Shown piece after piece: positions 7,013-14,213 of a stretch of DNA of 25,753 bases. The DNA lies in assembly GCA_910587285.1 (NCBI GenBank), contig CAJULM010000031.1, positions 1 through 25,753 of the forward strand, written 5' to 3'. Under the pieces are notes generated by a model. The model saw only the letters and a list, made by a program, of their open reading frames with translations. It was not told the origin of the DNA and did not search any database. This DNA is from an uncultured Oscillospiraceae bacterium (lineage in GTDB: Bacteria > Bacillota > Clostridia > Oscillospirales > Oscillospiraceae). Position numbers and translations under genes: made by a program. The first letter of the stretch is position 1. Each line of letters starts with the position of its first letter.

Positions 7013-7906
7013 ATGCTCCCCTGGCTGCTGTGCGCCGTGCTGTCCGTGCTGGCGTTATTTCTATGGGTGCGGATTCGTCTGCTCCAACACAGCCTGGACG
7101 ATGTCACCGCCCAGCTGGGGGAGCGGCTCCTTTCCGACACCAACAACCCCATTTTCCTGTCTACCAGGGACCCCCACGCCCGGAAATTAGCCGCTGAACT
7201 CAACGCCCAGCTCAGGGAGCTGCGCTGCCAACGCCAGCGCTTTGAGAGCGGCGACCGGGAGCTGAAGGAAGCGGTCACCAACGTCTCCCACGAGCTGCGC
7301 ACCCCCCTCACCGCAATCTGCGGCTATTTGGATTTGCTGGAGCACGGGGACAAAACCCCCGAGCAGGCCCGCTATCTGGCCCTGATTGCCAACCGGGCGG
7401 AGGCCATGCGGCAGCTCACCGAGGAGCTTCTGCGCTACTCTGTGGCCGCCAGCCCGGAGGACGAGCTGACGGCAGAGCCTGTGGATTTGAACGCCGCGCT
7501 GGAGCAGGCCGTGGCCTCCTTTTACGCGGCGCTGGTGGAGGGCGGCGTCACCCCCACCGTGTCCCTGCCGGAAAAGCGGGTGGTGCGTATGCTGAACAGC
7601 TCCGCAGTCAGCCGCATATTCGGCAACATCTTAGGCAACGCCCTGAAATACAGCGACGGGGATTTCTCCGCCGCGCTGTGTGAGGACGGCACGCTCACCT
7701 TCTCCAACTCCGCCCATGCCCTGGACCCGGTATCCGCCGCCCGGCTGTTCGACCGCTTCTACACCGTGGAGACCGGCCGGGGCTCCACCGGGCTGGGGCT
7801 CTCCATTGCCAAGCTGCTCACCGAACGCATGGGCGGGACCATACAGGCAGAGCATCGGAACGGACGGCTGTCGATCACCCTCCGCTTCCCCGCTGCCCCC
7901 AATTAA
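7013..7906 (+). CDS. Sensor histidine kinase with one membrane segment, no extracellular sensor
   Basis: The 297-residue kinase has a single N-terminal membrane helix (about 3-19) and then directly a linker with the family pattern ISTRD-type/KLAAELNAQLRELR (here about 50-71). The HisKA H box is VSHELRTPLTA (H93), the N box NILGNALKY, and the ATP-lid TGLGLSIAKLL. The ATG at 7013 is preferred over GTG 7004 because AGGTGA sits five bases before it. There is no outside loop, so stimulus detection probably involves the membrane or the transporter itself, as proposed for transporter-linked kinases. Last gene of the cassette; partner is the OmpR-type regulator at 3377. No clear terminator follows; the next promoter begins 18 bases later. 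Confidence 0.92.
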   Translation: MLPWLLCAVLSVLALFLWVRIRLLQHSLDDVTAQLGERLLSDTNNPIFLSTRDPHARKLAAELNAQLRELRCQRQRFESGDRELKEAVTNVSHELRTPLTAICGYLDLLEHGDKTPEQARYLALIANRAEAMRQLTEELLRYSVAASPEDELTAEPVDLNAALEQAVASFYAALVEGGVTPTVSLPEKRVVRMLNSSAVSRIFGNILGNALKYSDGDFSAALCEDGTLTFSNSAHALDPVSAARLFDRFYTVETGRGSTGLGLSIAKLLTERMGGTIQAEHRNGRLSITLRFPAAPN

Positions 7907-7923
7907 ACTCAAAAAAATAATCC

Positions 7924-7951
7924 TTGACAATGAGAGCGGTTGTACTATAAT
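7924..7951 (+). promoter_or_regulatory. Near-consensus sigma-A promoter of the radical SAM operon
   Basis: A perfect TTGACA (7924-7929) and a perfect TATAAT (7946-7951) are separated by 16 bases. This is the strongest promoter visible in the window. No LexA-type operator of the Bacillus GAAC-N4-GTTC kind was recognised around it. Confidence 0.85.
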
Positions 7952-7988
7952 ATAGATACAGACGTTTGATTCAAGGGGAGTGAATTTG

Positions 7989-9257
7989 ATGGAGGTCATG
8001 GACAAGCTGACCATTTTGGCTGACGCCGCCAAATACGACGCCGCCTGCACCTCCAGCGGCGTGGTCCGGGGCGGTAAGTCGGGCTCCATCGGCACCGCCA
8101 CCAATTCCGGCTGCTGCCATACGTTCTCCGCCGATGGGCGGTGCGTCTCTCTTTTAAAGGTGCTCTACACCAACCACTGCTGCTACGACTGCGCCTACTG
8201 CGTCAACCGCCGGTCCAACGACGTACCCCGCACCGCCTTCACCCCCCGGGAACTGGCGGAGCTGACCATTCAGTTCTACCGCCGGAATTATATCGAGGGT
8301 TTGTTTTTGTCCTCCGCGGTGCTGAAAAGCCCCGATTACACCACAGAGCGGATGATTGAGACGCTGCGCCTCCTGCGCACCCAATACCATTTCAACGGCT
8401 ATATCCACGCAAAGGCCATTCCCGGGGCGGACCCTGGACTCACCTACGCCCTGGGCCTGCTGGCGGACCGGCTGAGCGTCAACATCGAGCTGCCCTCCGA
8501 AACCTCCCTCCAGCTCCTGGCCCCCGACAAGACCAAGGCCGCCATTTTCAAGCCCATGGCTCAGATTCGGGACGGCGCGGCCCAATCCAAGGCGGAGCTG
8601 AAGCTGTACCGCCACGCGCCGCGCTTCGCTCCCGCGGGACAGTCTACCCAGATGATTGTGGGGGCCACCCCCGAAAGCGACCGGCAGATTCTCTCGTTGA
8701 CCCAGGGGCTTTATCAAAAATACCGCCTGAAACGGGTCTTTTTCTCCGCCTATATGCCGGTGTCCGACCACAAAAACCTCCCCGCCCCGGCGGACTTCAA
8801 GCCGCCCCTGCTGCGGGAGCACCGGCTCTATCAGGCGGACTGGCTGCTGCGGTTTTACGGCTTCACCGCCCAGGAAATCCTGGACGAAACCCATCCCAAT
8901 TTCGACGCGGCCCTGGACCCCAAAAGCGACTGGGCCCTGCGCCATCCGGAGTTCTTCCCGGTGGAGGTGAACCGGGCGGACTACGAGGCTATTCTTCGGG
9001 TGCCCGGCATCGGAATGCGGGGAGCGGAGCGGATCGTGGCCGCCCGGCGGTACGGCCCCCTCTCCTTTGAGGGGCTCAAGCGGCTGGGCATCGTAATGAA
9101 GCGGGCCCAGTATTTTATCACCTGCTCCGGACGTATGCTGCCCGGCCTTCGTTTCAGCCCCGACAGCGTCTACCGCCGCCTCACCGGCATGGAACAGGCG
9201 GCCCTGGCCGGTGAGAGCGCAGAGCAGTTGTCCCTGTTCGACGGGGCGGTGAGCTGA
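7989..9257 (+). CDS. Putative DNA repair/modification radical SAM protein
   Basis: The 422-residue protein has a radical SAM cluster motif CxxxCxxC (C64, C68, C71 in HCCYDCAYC), preceded by a conserved Cys-rich N-terminal stretch (C20, C42, C43, C52). Near the C terminus is a helix-hairpin-helix (LRVPGIGMRGAERIVAARRYG), suggesting DNA binding. It belongs to the family named putative DNA modification/repair radical SAM protein (COG4277 type), nearly always next to the DUF4130 gene, as here. The reaction is not known. GTG 7980 and ATG 7998 are alternative starts; ATG 7989 has GGGGAG eight bases upstream. Expression should be strong from the promoter at 7924. Confidence 0.92.
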   Translation: MEVMDKLTILADAAKYDAACTSSGVVRGGKSGSIGTATNSGCCHTFSADGRCVSLLKVLYTNHCCYDCAYCVNRRSNDVPRTAFTPRELAELTIQFYRRNYIEGLFLSSAVLKSPDYTTERMIETLRLLRTQYHFNGYIHAKAIPGADPGLTYALGLLADRLSVNIELPSETSLQLLAPDKTKAAIFKPMAQIRDGAAQSKAELKLYRHAPRFAPAGQSTQMIVGATPESDRQILSLTQGLYQKYRLKRVFFSAYMPVSDHKNLPAPADFKPPLLREHRLYQADWLLRFYGFTAQEILDETHPNFDAALDPKSDWALRHPEFFPVEVNRADYEAILRVPGIGMRGAERIVAARRYGPLSFEGLKRLGIVMKRAQYFITCSGRMLPGLRFSPDSVYRRLTGMEQAALAGESAEQLSLFDGAVS

Positions 9258-9258
9258 C

Positions 9259-10062
9259 ATGACGGCGTACCGATACGACGGCACCTTCGCCGGATTTTTA
9301 ACCTGCGCCTGGGATGCCCTGGAGAGCAGGATACAGCCCGCCGCCTTCCTCCTTCCCGACGACGAGGGACTTCTATGGGCCGAACGGGAGCTGGCCGCCG
9401 ACCCCCAACGGGCCAAACGGTTCTACGCCGCCCTGGCCAAGCGGGTCTCTCCCCCATTCCAAAAACTCATTGCCTGGGGGTTTTTGACCTGCCTACCGGA
9501 AAAGGAACTGGCCCTGTTCAACCTCATTCGCCGGGGGCTTTGGGAGGGAGACCGGGTGCGGCTGGACCTCAGCGACCCGGTGATGGCCAAGGTAAACCTG
9601 GCCCTGACCAAAATGTGGACCGAGTGGGATCATTTGAAGGGTTTTATCCGTTTTTCCGACCTGGACGGAGTGCTGGTGGGAGAGATCGAGCCCAAAAACC
9701 GGGTGCTGCCCCTGCTGGCCTCCCACTTTGCCGCCCGGTACTCCGGCGAACGGATTGTGCTTTATGACCGCACCCACAAGGAGGCCCTTCTCTCAGACCG
9801 GGGACAGTGGCGGCTGATCCCTGCGGACGATTTCCGCATGGGCCCCGCCGGAGAAACGGAGCGAGCCTATCGGGCCATGTGGCGCAACTATTACCATACC
9901 ATCGCCATTGAGGGCCGGCGCAACCCCAAGTGCCAGTCCACCCATATGCCCAAGCGCTACCGCCATGTGATGACTGAGTTTCTCACCGACGAGGAGATGG
10001 AGTCCGCCCTCCCGGAGCGGCCCCAGGCCCGCCCGCTCAGGGACGGAAGCGGCAGCACATAA
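9259..10062 (+). CDS. DUF4130 protein, partner of the radical SAM protein (probable DNA metabolism protein)
   Basis: The 267-residue product matches the family described as probable DNA metabolism protein. Recognisable segments are the N-terminal YDGTFAGFLTCAWDA, the central WDHLKGFIRFSDL with EPKNRVLPLLASHF, and the C-terminal NPKCQSTHMPKRYR-HVMTEF. Its ATG follows the radical SAM stop by one base, so the pair is co-translated. The family co-occurs with the radical SAM gene across bacteria; the tail with conserved Arg/His residues may contact nucleic acid (inference). The stop codon lies at the foot of the bidirectional terminator. The last ~20 residues are variable and charged. Confidence 0.92.
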   Translation: MTAYRYDGTFAGFLTCAWDALESRIQPAAFLLPDDEGLLWAERELAADPQRAKRFYAALAKRVSPPFQKLIAWGFLTCLPEKELALFNLIRRGLWEGDRVRLDLSDPVMAKVNLALTKMWTEWDHLKGFIRFSDLDGVLVGEIEPKNRVLPLLASHFAARYSGERIVLYDRTHKEALLSDRGQWRLIPADDFRMGPAGETERAYRAMWRNYYHTIAIEGRRNPKCQSTHMPKRYRHVMTEFLTDEEMESALPERPQARPLRDGSGST

Positions 10063-10098
10063 AAGGACTGAGGACGGTTTTCCGTCCTCAGTCCTTTT
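10061..10098. terminator. Perfect bidirectional terminator between convergent operons
   Basis: A 17-bp perfect stem (10061-10077 with 10082-10098) with a TTTT loop has A-run and T-run ends, so it works on both strands. It ends the DUF4130 transcript on plus and the luxC-like transcript on minus. The last codons of the luxC-like gene lie inside the stem. Confidence 0.92.
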
Positions 10099-11353
10099 CC
10101 ACATCCACCACCCGAATGTACCGCCGCAGGGGATATTCCCCGTCGTGGGCCTCGCCGGGAAAGGCGGCGGACATGGTTCCCGCCCGGGTGACGCGTGTAA
10201 CCCCCGCCCGGCCCAGCAGCTCGGCCAGCTTCTCCCGCTTCTCCGAAGCGCAGATCAGCCCCGCCGTCTGAAGCCGCCCCCTTTGCCGGCGCAGGACGGC
10301 CATCAGCTCCCCCTCGGGTAGCAGCTTCACCATCACATTTCCCTCCATAGGAGACAGCTCCAGCTCCTGATCCGGACGGAACACGACGGAACAGCCTCTG
10401 CCCTGCAGCAAAACCTCCCCCCTCGCCCTTCCGTCCACAATGCGCTCCAGGAGCGCGCTGCGGCCGCTGAGAGAGGCCGGGGCCCCGGCTCCTGCGCCGG
10501 AGCGCTTGGCCGCCGCTTCCTCCAAGTAGGGTAGAAGCTCTCGGCAGAACGCCAGCCCTTCCTCCTGGTCCTCCCCGTCCAGAAAAATCACCTGGCAGGA
10601 GGAGCACAGGCGCTGGCCTGTCTCCACAATATGGCCCGCCAGGGCAGCCAGCTCCCTCTCCTTGTCCTCATAGCCGGAGACATAGGTAAAGCTGAGCCGG
10701 TGTCCCCACTCGATGAGCTTACACCCGGGGCCCGCTATCGCGCGGGCGGCTTCAATGGCCCCGTCGCCGCCCCACACCACCAGCCCATCGGCCAGAGCGG
10801 CCAGGGCCTTGATATCCTCCCTCCGCCCCGACGGGAGATCAAACGCGTAGAGATAGGGGGCCAGCCGGGGCTCCTGCTCCGCTAAGAGCTGGAACGCCGC
10901 CAGGGACAGGCCCTTGTCCCCGTGGGGCAGCTTTACCAGGTTGACGTTTCCGGTGAGCAGACCCTCCAGGGCGGTGTACACCGGCAGGCCGGGCATATTG
11001 CCGGGGGCGATGTGGAACAGCGTCCCCAGGGGCAGCACCCGGGCGGTGGTTTTGGCGTGCTCTCTGGAACCAAAGGAGTCCGACCCCAGCTCCGCGGCCA
11101 GCTTCGCCTCCAAACTCTCCCGGCGCAGCAGGGGGAGCAGCTGCGCCAGCCCCACCCCGGCGGGCAGAAACCGGGACAGCAGCGGCGCAAACTCTCCCGC
11201 CTCCAACCGCCTGCCCAGGGCGTCCACCGCAGCAATCACCGTCTCCGCTGTCAGGAGAGGTGCGGTGCGCACCGTGTTGAATTGATCCTCCAGCCCATCC
11301 AAAACCGTCCTCCACTCCGAATCAGGCAGCAGCCTCCCGTTGGCAAAAATCAA
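10088..11353 (-). CDS. LuxC-like acyl-CoA/acyl-protein reductase
   Basis: The 421-residue protein belongs to the LuxC family, which reduces an activated fatty acyl group to aldehyde with NADPH through an acyl-cysteine intermediate. Visible features are VLPLGTLFHIAPGNMPGLPVY (split here by family pattern, about 106-126), the segment WGGDGAIEAAR, and the active-site region GQRLCSSCQ with C250 or C253 as the nucleophile. The TTG start at 11353 is chosen because it overlaps the LuxE-like stop as TTGA and has GGGGGAGG four bases upstream; in-frame extension to 11467 lies inside the neighbour gene. The length is somewhat shorter than Vibrio LuxC (about 480). No luciferase genes are present, so the product is not light. 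Physiological substrate unknown. Confidence 0.9.
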   Translation of the reverse strand: MIFANGRLLPDSEWRTVLDGLEDQFNTVRTAPLLTAETVIAAVDALGRRLEAGEFAPLLSRFLPAGVGLAQLLPLLRRESLEAKLAAELGSDSFGSREHAKTTARVLPLGTLFHIAPGNMPGLPVYTALEGLLTGNVNLVKLPHGDKGLSLAAFQLLAEQEPRLAPYLYAFDLPSGRREDIKALAALADGLVVWGGDGAIEAARAIAGPGCKLIEWGHRLSFTYVSGYEDKERELAALAGHIVETGQRLCSSCQVIFLDGEDQEEGLAFCRELLPYLEEAAAKRSGAGAGAPASLSGRSALLERIVDGRARGEVLLQGRGCSVVFRPDQELELSPMEGNVMVKLLPEGELMAVLRRQRGRLQTAGLICASEKREKLAELLGRAGVTRVTRAGTMSAAFPGEAHDGEYPLRRYIRVVDVEKD

Positions 11354-12474
11354 AACGCCTCCCCCTTTCCCAAAAGCTCGGCCGCCCCTGCGGCGCAGGT
11401 CTGGATGTCGCTCATCCCCACCCGCCCTAAAATGGTGAGGTAGGGGCTGGAGATGCCGCAGCCGCACCTCTCCCCCGGCGTCAGATAGCCCAAATCATCG
11501 GTCATCACGCTCAGCGTGGGGGTGGCCGCCATCAGCGGTGAGATCAGGTTCACCAGCCCCACCCGGCCCATGGGCAGGGGTTCCAGGGTGTCCGGGTCCC
11601 GGATGATGATCCGGCCGTAGACGGGTATGTGGAAGTGGTGGCGCCGGCAGGCGTTGTAAAATACCGGGTGTTCCACCGCGCCGAACAGCTCGTTGATATT
11701 TTCCTCGGGAATGCCCAGCGTTCGCTCCGCCAGGGCGTATAGGGTGCCCTTGTCCACCTCCTGGGCGCAGTGCTGCTTCCAGCCCCCGGCCAGAATAATG
11801 CGGGAGCCTTTGGGCAGCTTCAAGCGCAGCCCCAACTCCTCCATCCGCTGAAGGCCAAACCACAGATAGGAGGGAAAGCCGATGATTCGGGTGGGAAAGA
11901 GGGAGCGCTCCAGCCGCTTCAGCTTCTCTGCCACTCGGTCCAGGTCCGGGACGTAGGCCCCGCCCACCATTTGCAGCGCGTAGGTCCGGCTCAGTGGCGG
12001 AGAGAAATGGGTCAGGCCGAACATGGTCCGCGTCACTCCGGTGTGGTTTGATTTGTGGGGCTTATAGCCTAAAATCACACAGTGGGCCGGCTTGGGCGAC
12101 ACCAGGCGGTGCCGAAACCCCAGATTCACCACCATGGGGGCCTCCGCCAGAATCACGCCCCAGTCAAAGCCGATGCGGCTGAACCTCCCGCTGGTGCCCG
12201 AGGAGGTCACTTTCATGGCCATGCGCCACTCCGGCATGGAAAACAGCGCCCTCCTCTTGAAAAAGAGGGTGGGAATCACGGGAATATGCGCCAGGTCCTC
12301 TGTGGTTTGAAGCCGCTTGGGCGAAAAGCCCAGGTGCTCACAGATGGCGGCATAGCCGGGACAATGTCGGATGTGATAGGCGCAGTTGTCCCGGCAGGCT
12401 TGCAGAAAAACCCGGTCCGAGCCGGGCAGATCATAGGGCCGAAGCCGCCAGAACAGTCGTTGACGGGACAGCAT
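11350..12474 (-). CDS. LuxE-like acyl-protein synthetase
   Basis: The 374-residue protein is of the LuxE family (acyl-protein synthetase), an adenylate-forming enzyme. It activates a fatty acid with ATP and passes the acyl to a cysteine near its own C terminus, then to LuxC. It carries the nucleotide-binding motif TSSGTSGRFSR (about 95-105), the core MTDDLGYLTPG, and a candidate acyl-carrier cysteine C360, 14 residues from the end, as in Vibrio/Photobacterium LuxE. The ATG at 12474 has AAAGGAGG upstream; an in-frame ATG at 12537 would start inside the terminator. It is coupled to the LuxC-like gene by a TTGA overlap, so the two enzymes are made in step. Confidence 0.9.
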   Translation of the reverse strand: MLSRQRLFWRLRPYDLPGSDRVFLQACRDNCAYHIRHCPGYAAICEHLGFSPKRLQTTEDLAHIPVIPTLFFKRRALFSMPEWRMAMKVTSSGTSGRFSRIGFDWGVILAEAPMVVNLGFRHRLVSPKPAHCVILGYKPHKSNHTGVTRTMFGLTHFSPPLSRTYALQMVGGAYVPDLDRVAEKLKRLERSLFPTRIIGFPSYLWFGLQRMEELGLRLKLPKGSRIILAGGWKQHCAQEVDKGTLYALAERTLGIPEENINELFGAVEHPVFYNACRRHHFHIPVYGRIIIRDPDTLEPLPMGRVGLVNLISPLMAATPTLSVMTDDLGYLTPGERCGCGISSPYLTILGRVGMSDIQTCAAGAAELLGKGEAF

Positions 12475-12495
12475 AGCCTCGCCTCCTTTTTCAGC

Positions 12496-12504
12496 ATTAT
12501 AGCA
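12496..12504 (-). promoter_or_regulatory. Extended -10 promoter of the luxE-luxC-like operon
   Basis: The minus strand reads TGCTATAAT (12504-12496): a consensus -10 with the TGn extension. The -35 region 17 bases upstream (TTTTCT) is weak. It lies 22 bases before the LuxE-like start and just beyond the sigG terminator. Confidence 0.65.
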
Positions 12505-12525
12505 TAAATCCGGCCGGCAGAAAAG

Positions 12526-12562
12526 AAAAATCCGCACCAGGGAATCCCCGGTGCGGATTTTT
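12526..12562 (-). terminator. Terminator of the sigG transcript
   Basis: A 13-bp perfect stem (12526-12538 with 12550-12562) carries a loop that can itself pair (GGG/CCC) and is followed on minus by a T-rich run. It lies 23 bases after the sigG stop and insulates the LuxE-like operon. Confidence 0.92.
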
Positions 12563-12585
12563 GCCTCATTTCAAAATGCGCCGCT

Positions 12586-13356
12586 CTACAGCTCTTTTCG
12601 AATCCGGCTCAGCGCATTTTTCTCCAGACGGGACACCTGGGCCTGGGATATGCCCACCTCGGCCGACACCTCCATCTGGGTCTTCCCCTGAAAAAAACGC
12701 AGAGCCAAAATCCGCTGCTCCCGTTCGTCCAGCTTGTTGATGGCATCCCCCAGGGCGATGTGCTCCAGCCATGCCTCGTCCGTATTCTTCCGGTCTTTCA
12801 CCTGGTCCATCACACACACCGTGTCCCCGCTGTCGGAGTATACCGGCTCGAACAGGGACACCGGGTCCACCACCGCGTCCAGCGCCATCACCACGTCCTC
12901 CCGGCGCAGCTCTAAAATTTGGGCGATTTCCTCCACTGTGGGCTCCTTTTGGTGCTCCGCCATATACTTTTCCTTGGCCTGGAGCACCCGGTAGGCCGTG
13001 TCCCGCACGGAGCGGGACACCCGGATTGCGCTGTTGTCCCGGAGATAGCGCCGGATTTCCCCCACGATCATGGGCACTCCATAGGTGGAAAAACGCACGT
13101 CCATCTCAATGTTAAAGTTGTCGATGGCTTTGATGAGACCGATGCACCCCACCTGAAATAGATCGTCCACATTCTCTCCCCTGCTGGTGAACTTCTGGAT
13201 CACCGACAGCACCAGCCGGAGATTTCCGGAAATCAGCTCCTCCCTGGCCTGCATATCCCCCGCCCTGGCCCGGCGGAGCAGCTCCATGCTCTCCTCACTT
13301 TTCAGCACCTTCAGCTTGGCCGTATTGACGCCGCAGATTTCAACCTTGCCCTGCAC
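12586..13356 (-). CDS. sigG: Sporulation sigma factor G
   Basis: The 256-residue sigma-70 family factor drives late forespore gene expression. The N-terminal KVEICGVNTAKL is the SigG hallmark that binds the anti-sigma factors. Region 2 contains NLRLVLSVIQKF, DDLFQVGCIGLIKAIDNF and RFSTYGVPMIVGEIRRYLRDN. Region 4 has QGKTQMEVSAEVGISQAQVSRLEK. Two GTG starts are possible: 13356 has GAGGTG six bases upstream and gives the usual short lead (MQGKVEIC), while 13365 has none well placed. The gene lies downstream of sigE as in most spore formers, but with its own candidate sigma-F promoter and terminator. Confidence 0.96.
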   Translation of the reverse strand: MQGKVEICGVNTAKLKVLKSEESMELLRRARAGDMQAREELISGNLRLVLSVIQKFTSRGENVDDLFQVGCIGLIKAIDNFNIEMDVRFSTYGVPMIVGEIRRYLRDNSAIRVSRSVRDTAYRVLQAKEKYMAEHQKEPTVEEIAQILELRREDVVMALDAVVDPVSLFEPVYSDSGDTVCVMDQVKDRKNTDEAWLEHIALGDAINKLDEREQRILALRFFQGKTQMEVSAEVGISQAQVSRLEKNALSRIRKEL

Positions 13357-13388
13357 CGATGCCACCTCACTCGGAATTGATTCAAAAT

Positions 13389-13417
13389 CAGTATTTCCGA
13401 TGGCCGCCCTTTCATAC
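13389..13417 (-). promoter_or_regulatory. Candidate sigma-F promoter of sigG
   Basis: On minus, GTATG (13417-13413) and GGAAATACTG (13398-13389) are 14 bases apart. The second matches GGnnAnAnTR fully, the first matches GYATA at four of five positions. In Bacillus sigG is transcribed by sigma-F. A small stem (13403-13408 with 13418-13423) places the -35 in its loop. The rest of the 133-base gap between sigE and sigG shows nothing else clear. Confidence 0.6.
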
Positions 13418-13489
13418 GGCGGCGAGGCAGGCTATATTTTTTATCGTCAGACCGCTTTCGATGGAATTTTTCTCTCTCGTGGCATTGTG

Positions 13490-14212
13490 TCACAGCATCC
13501 GCAGAATCTCCCGCTTCAGCCGGTCGATAATGCGCTTTTCCAGCCGGGAAATATACGACTGGCTGATCCCCAGCAGGTCCGCCACCTCCTTCTGCGTCCG
13601 CTCCCGCCGCCCGTCCAGCCCAAAGCGCATGGTGATGATGGTGCGCTCCCGCTCCGACAGGCGAGTGATGGCCGTGAGCAGCAAATCCCGGTCCACGTCG
13701 TCCTCGATGGGCTTCTCGATGCTGTCGCTGTCCGTGCCTAACACGTCGGACAGCAGCAGCTCGTTGCCGTCCCAGTCCGTGTTCAGCGGCTCGTCCAGGG
13801 ACACCTCCCCCCGGCGGTTGGCGTTCTTGCGCAGGTGCATCAAAATCTCGTTCTCAATGCACCGGGAGGCGTAGGTGGCCAGCTTGATGTTTTTCGCCGG
13901 CTTGTAGGTCTCCACCGCCTTAATCAGCCCGATGGTCCCGATGGAAATCAGGTCCTCAATCCCCACTCCCGTGTTCTCAAACCGGCGGGCGATATACACC
14001 ACCAGCCGCAGATTGTGCTCAATCAGCCGCCCGCGGGCCGCCGGCCGCCTGTCCTCATGCTCCAGCTGGGCCAGCAGCTCCCCCTCCTCCTCCCGCGTCA
14101 GCGGCGCGGGCAGGGTGTCGCTGCCCCCAATATACATGATCGAGCCGTGCAGGCGGACCCCCCGCCGGGCCAGCGCCACGCACAGCCTTATGTACCAATC
14201 CGTCCACACCAT
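13490..14212 (-). CDS. sigE: Pro-sigma-E, early mother-cell sporulation sigma factor
   Basis: The 240-residue sigma factor is made as an inactive membrane-bound precursor. The first ~26 residues (VWTDWYIRLCVALARR...) form the amphipathic pro-sequence. The processing region YIGGSDTLPAPLT (27-39) matches that of Bacillus SigE, where SpoIIGA cuts near residue 27. Regions 2 and 4 are nearly canonical: NLRLVVYIARRFENTG, DLISIGTIGLIKAVETY, ATYASRCIENEILMHLRK, and KEVADLLGISQSYISRLEKR. The ATG at 14212 has GGAGGAG in the end of spoIIGA and starts one base after its stop, so protease and substrate are translated together. Confidence 0.97.
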   Translation of the reverse strand: MVWTDWYIRLCVALARRGVRLHGSIMYIGGSDTLPAPLTREEEGELLAQLEHEDRRPAARGRLIEHNLRLVVYIARRFENTGVGIEDLISIGTIGLIKAVETYKPAKNIKLATYASRCIENEILMHLRKNANRRGEVSLDEPLNTDWDGNELLLSDVLGTDSDSIEKPIEDDVDRDLLLTAITRLSERERTIITMRFGLDGRRERTQKEVADLLGISQSYISRLEKRIIDRLKREILRML

Positions 14213-14213
14213 G

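Noticed and set aside
1..7906. Bacteriocin or AgrD-like peptide gene accompanying the transport and signalling genes
   Set aside because: Gaps between genes are short and no ribosome-site-led ORF with a leader peptide or Cys-rich core was found.
8154..9416. A 420-codon minus-strand frame opposite the radical SAM gene
   Set aside because: Shadow of a clear family member with cluster motif and strong promoter on plus; no motif on the minus reading.
11354..11467. Longer start for the LuxC-like protein
   Set aside because: The extension lies inside the LuxE-like coding sequence and has no ribosome site; TTG at 11353 overlaps the stop in the manner of coupled genes.
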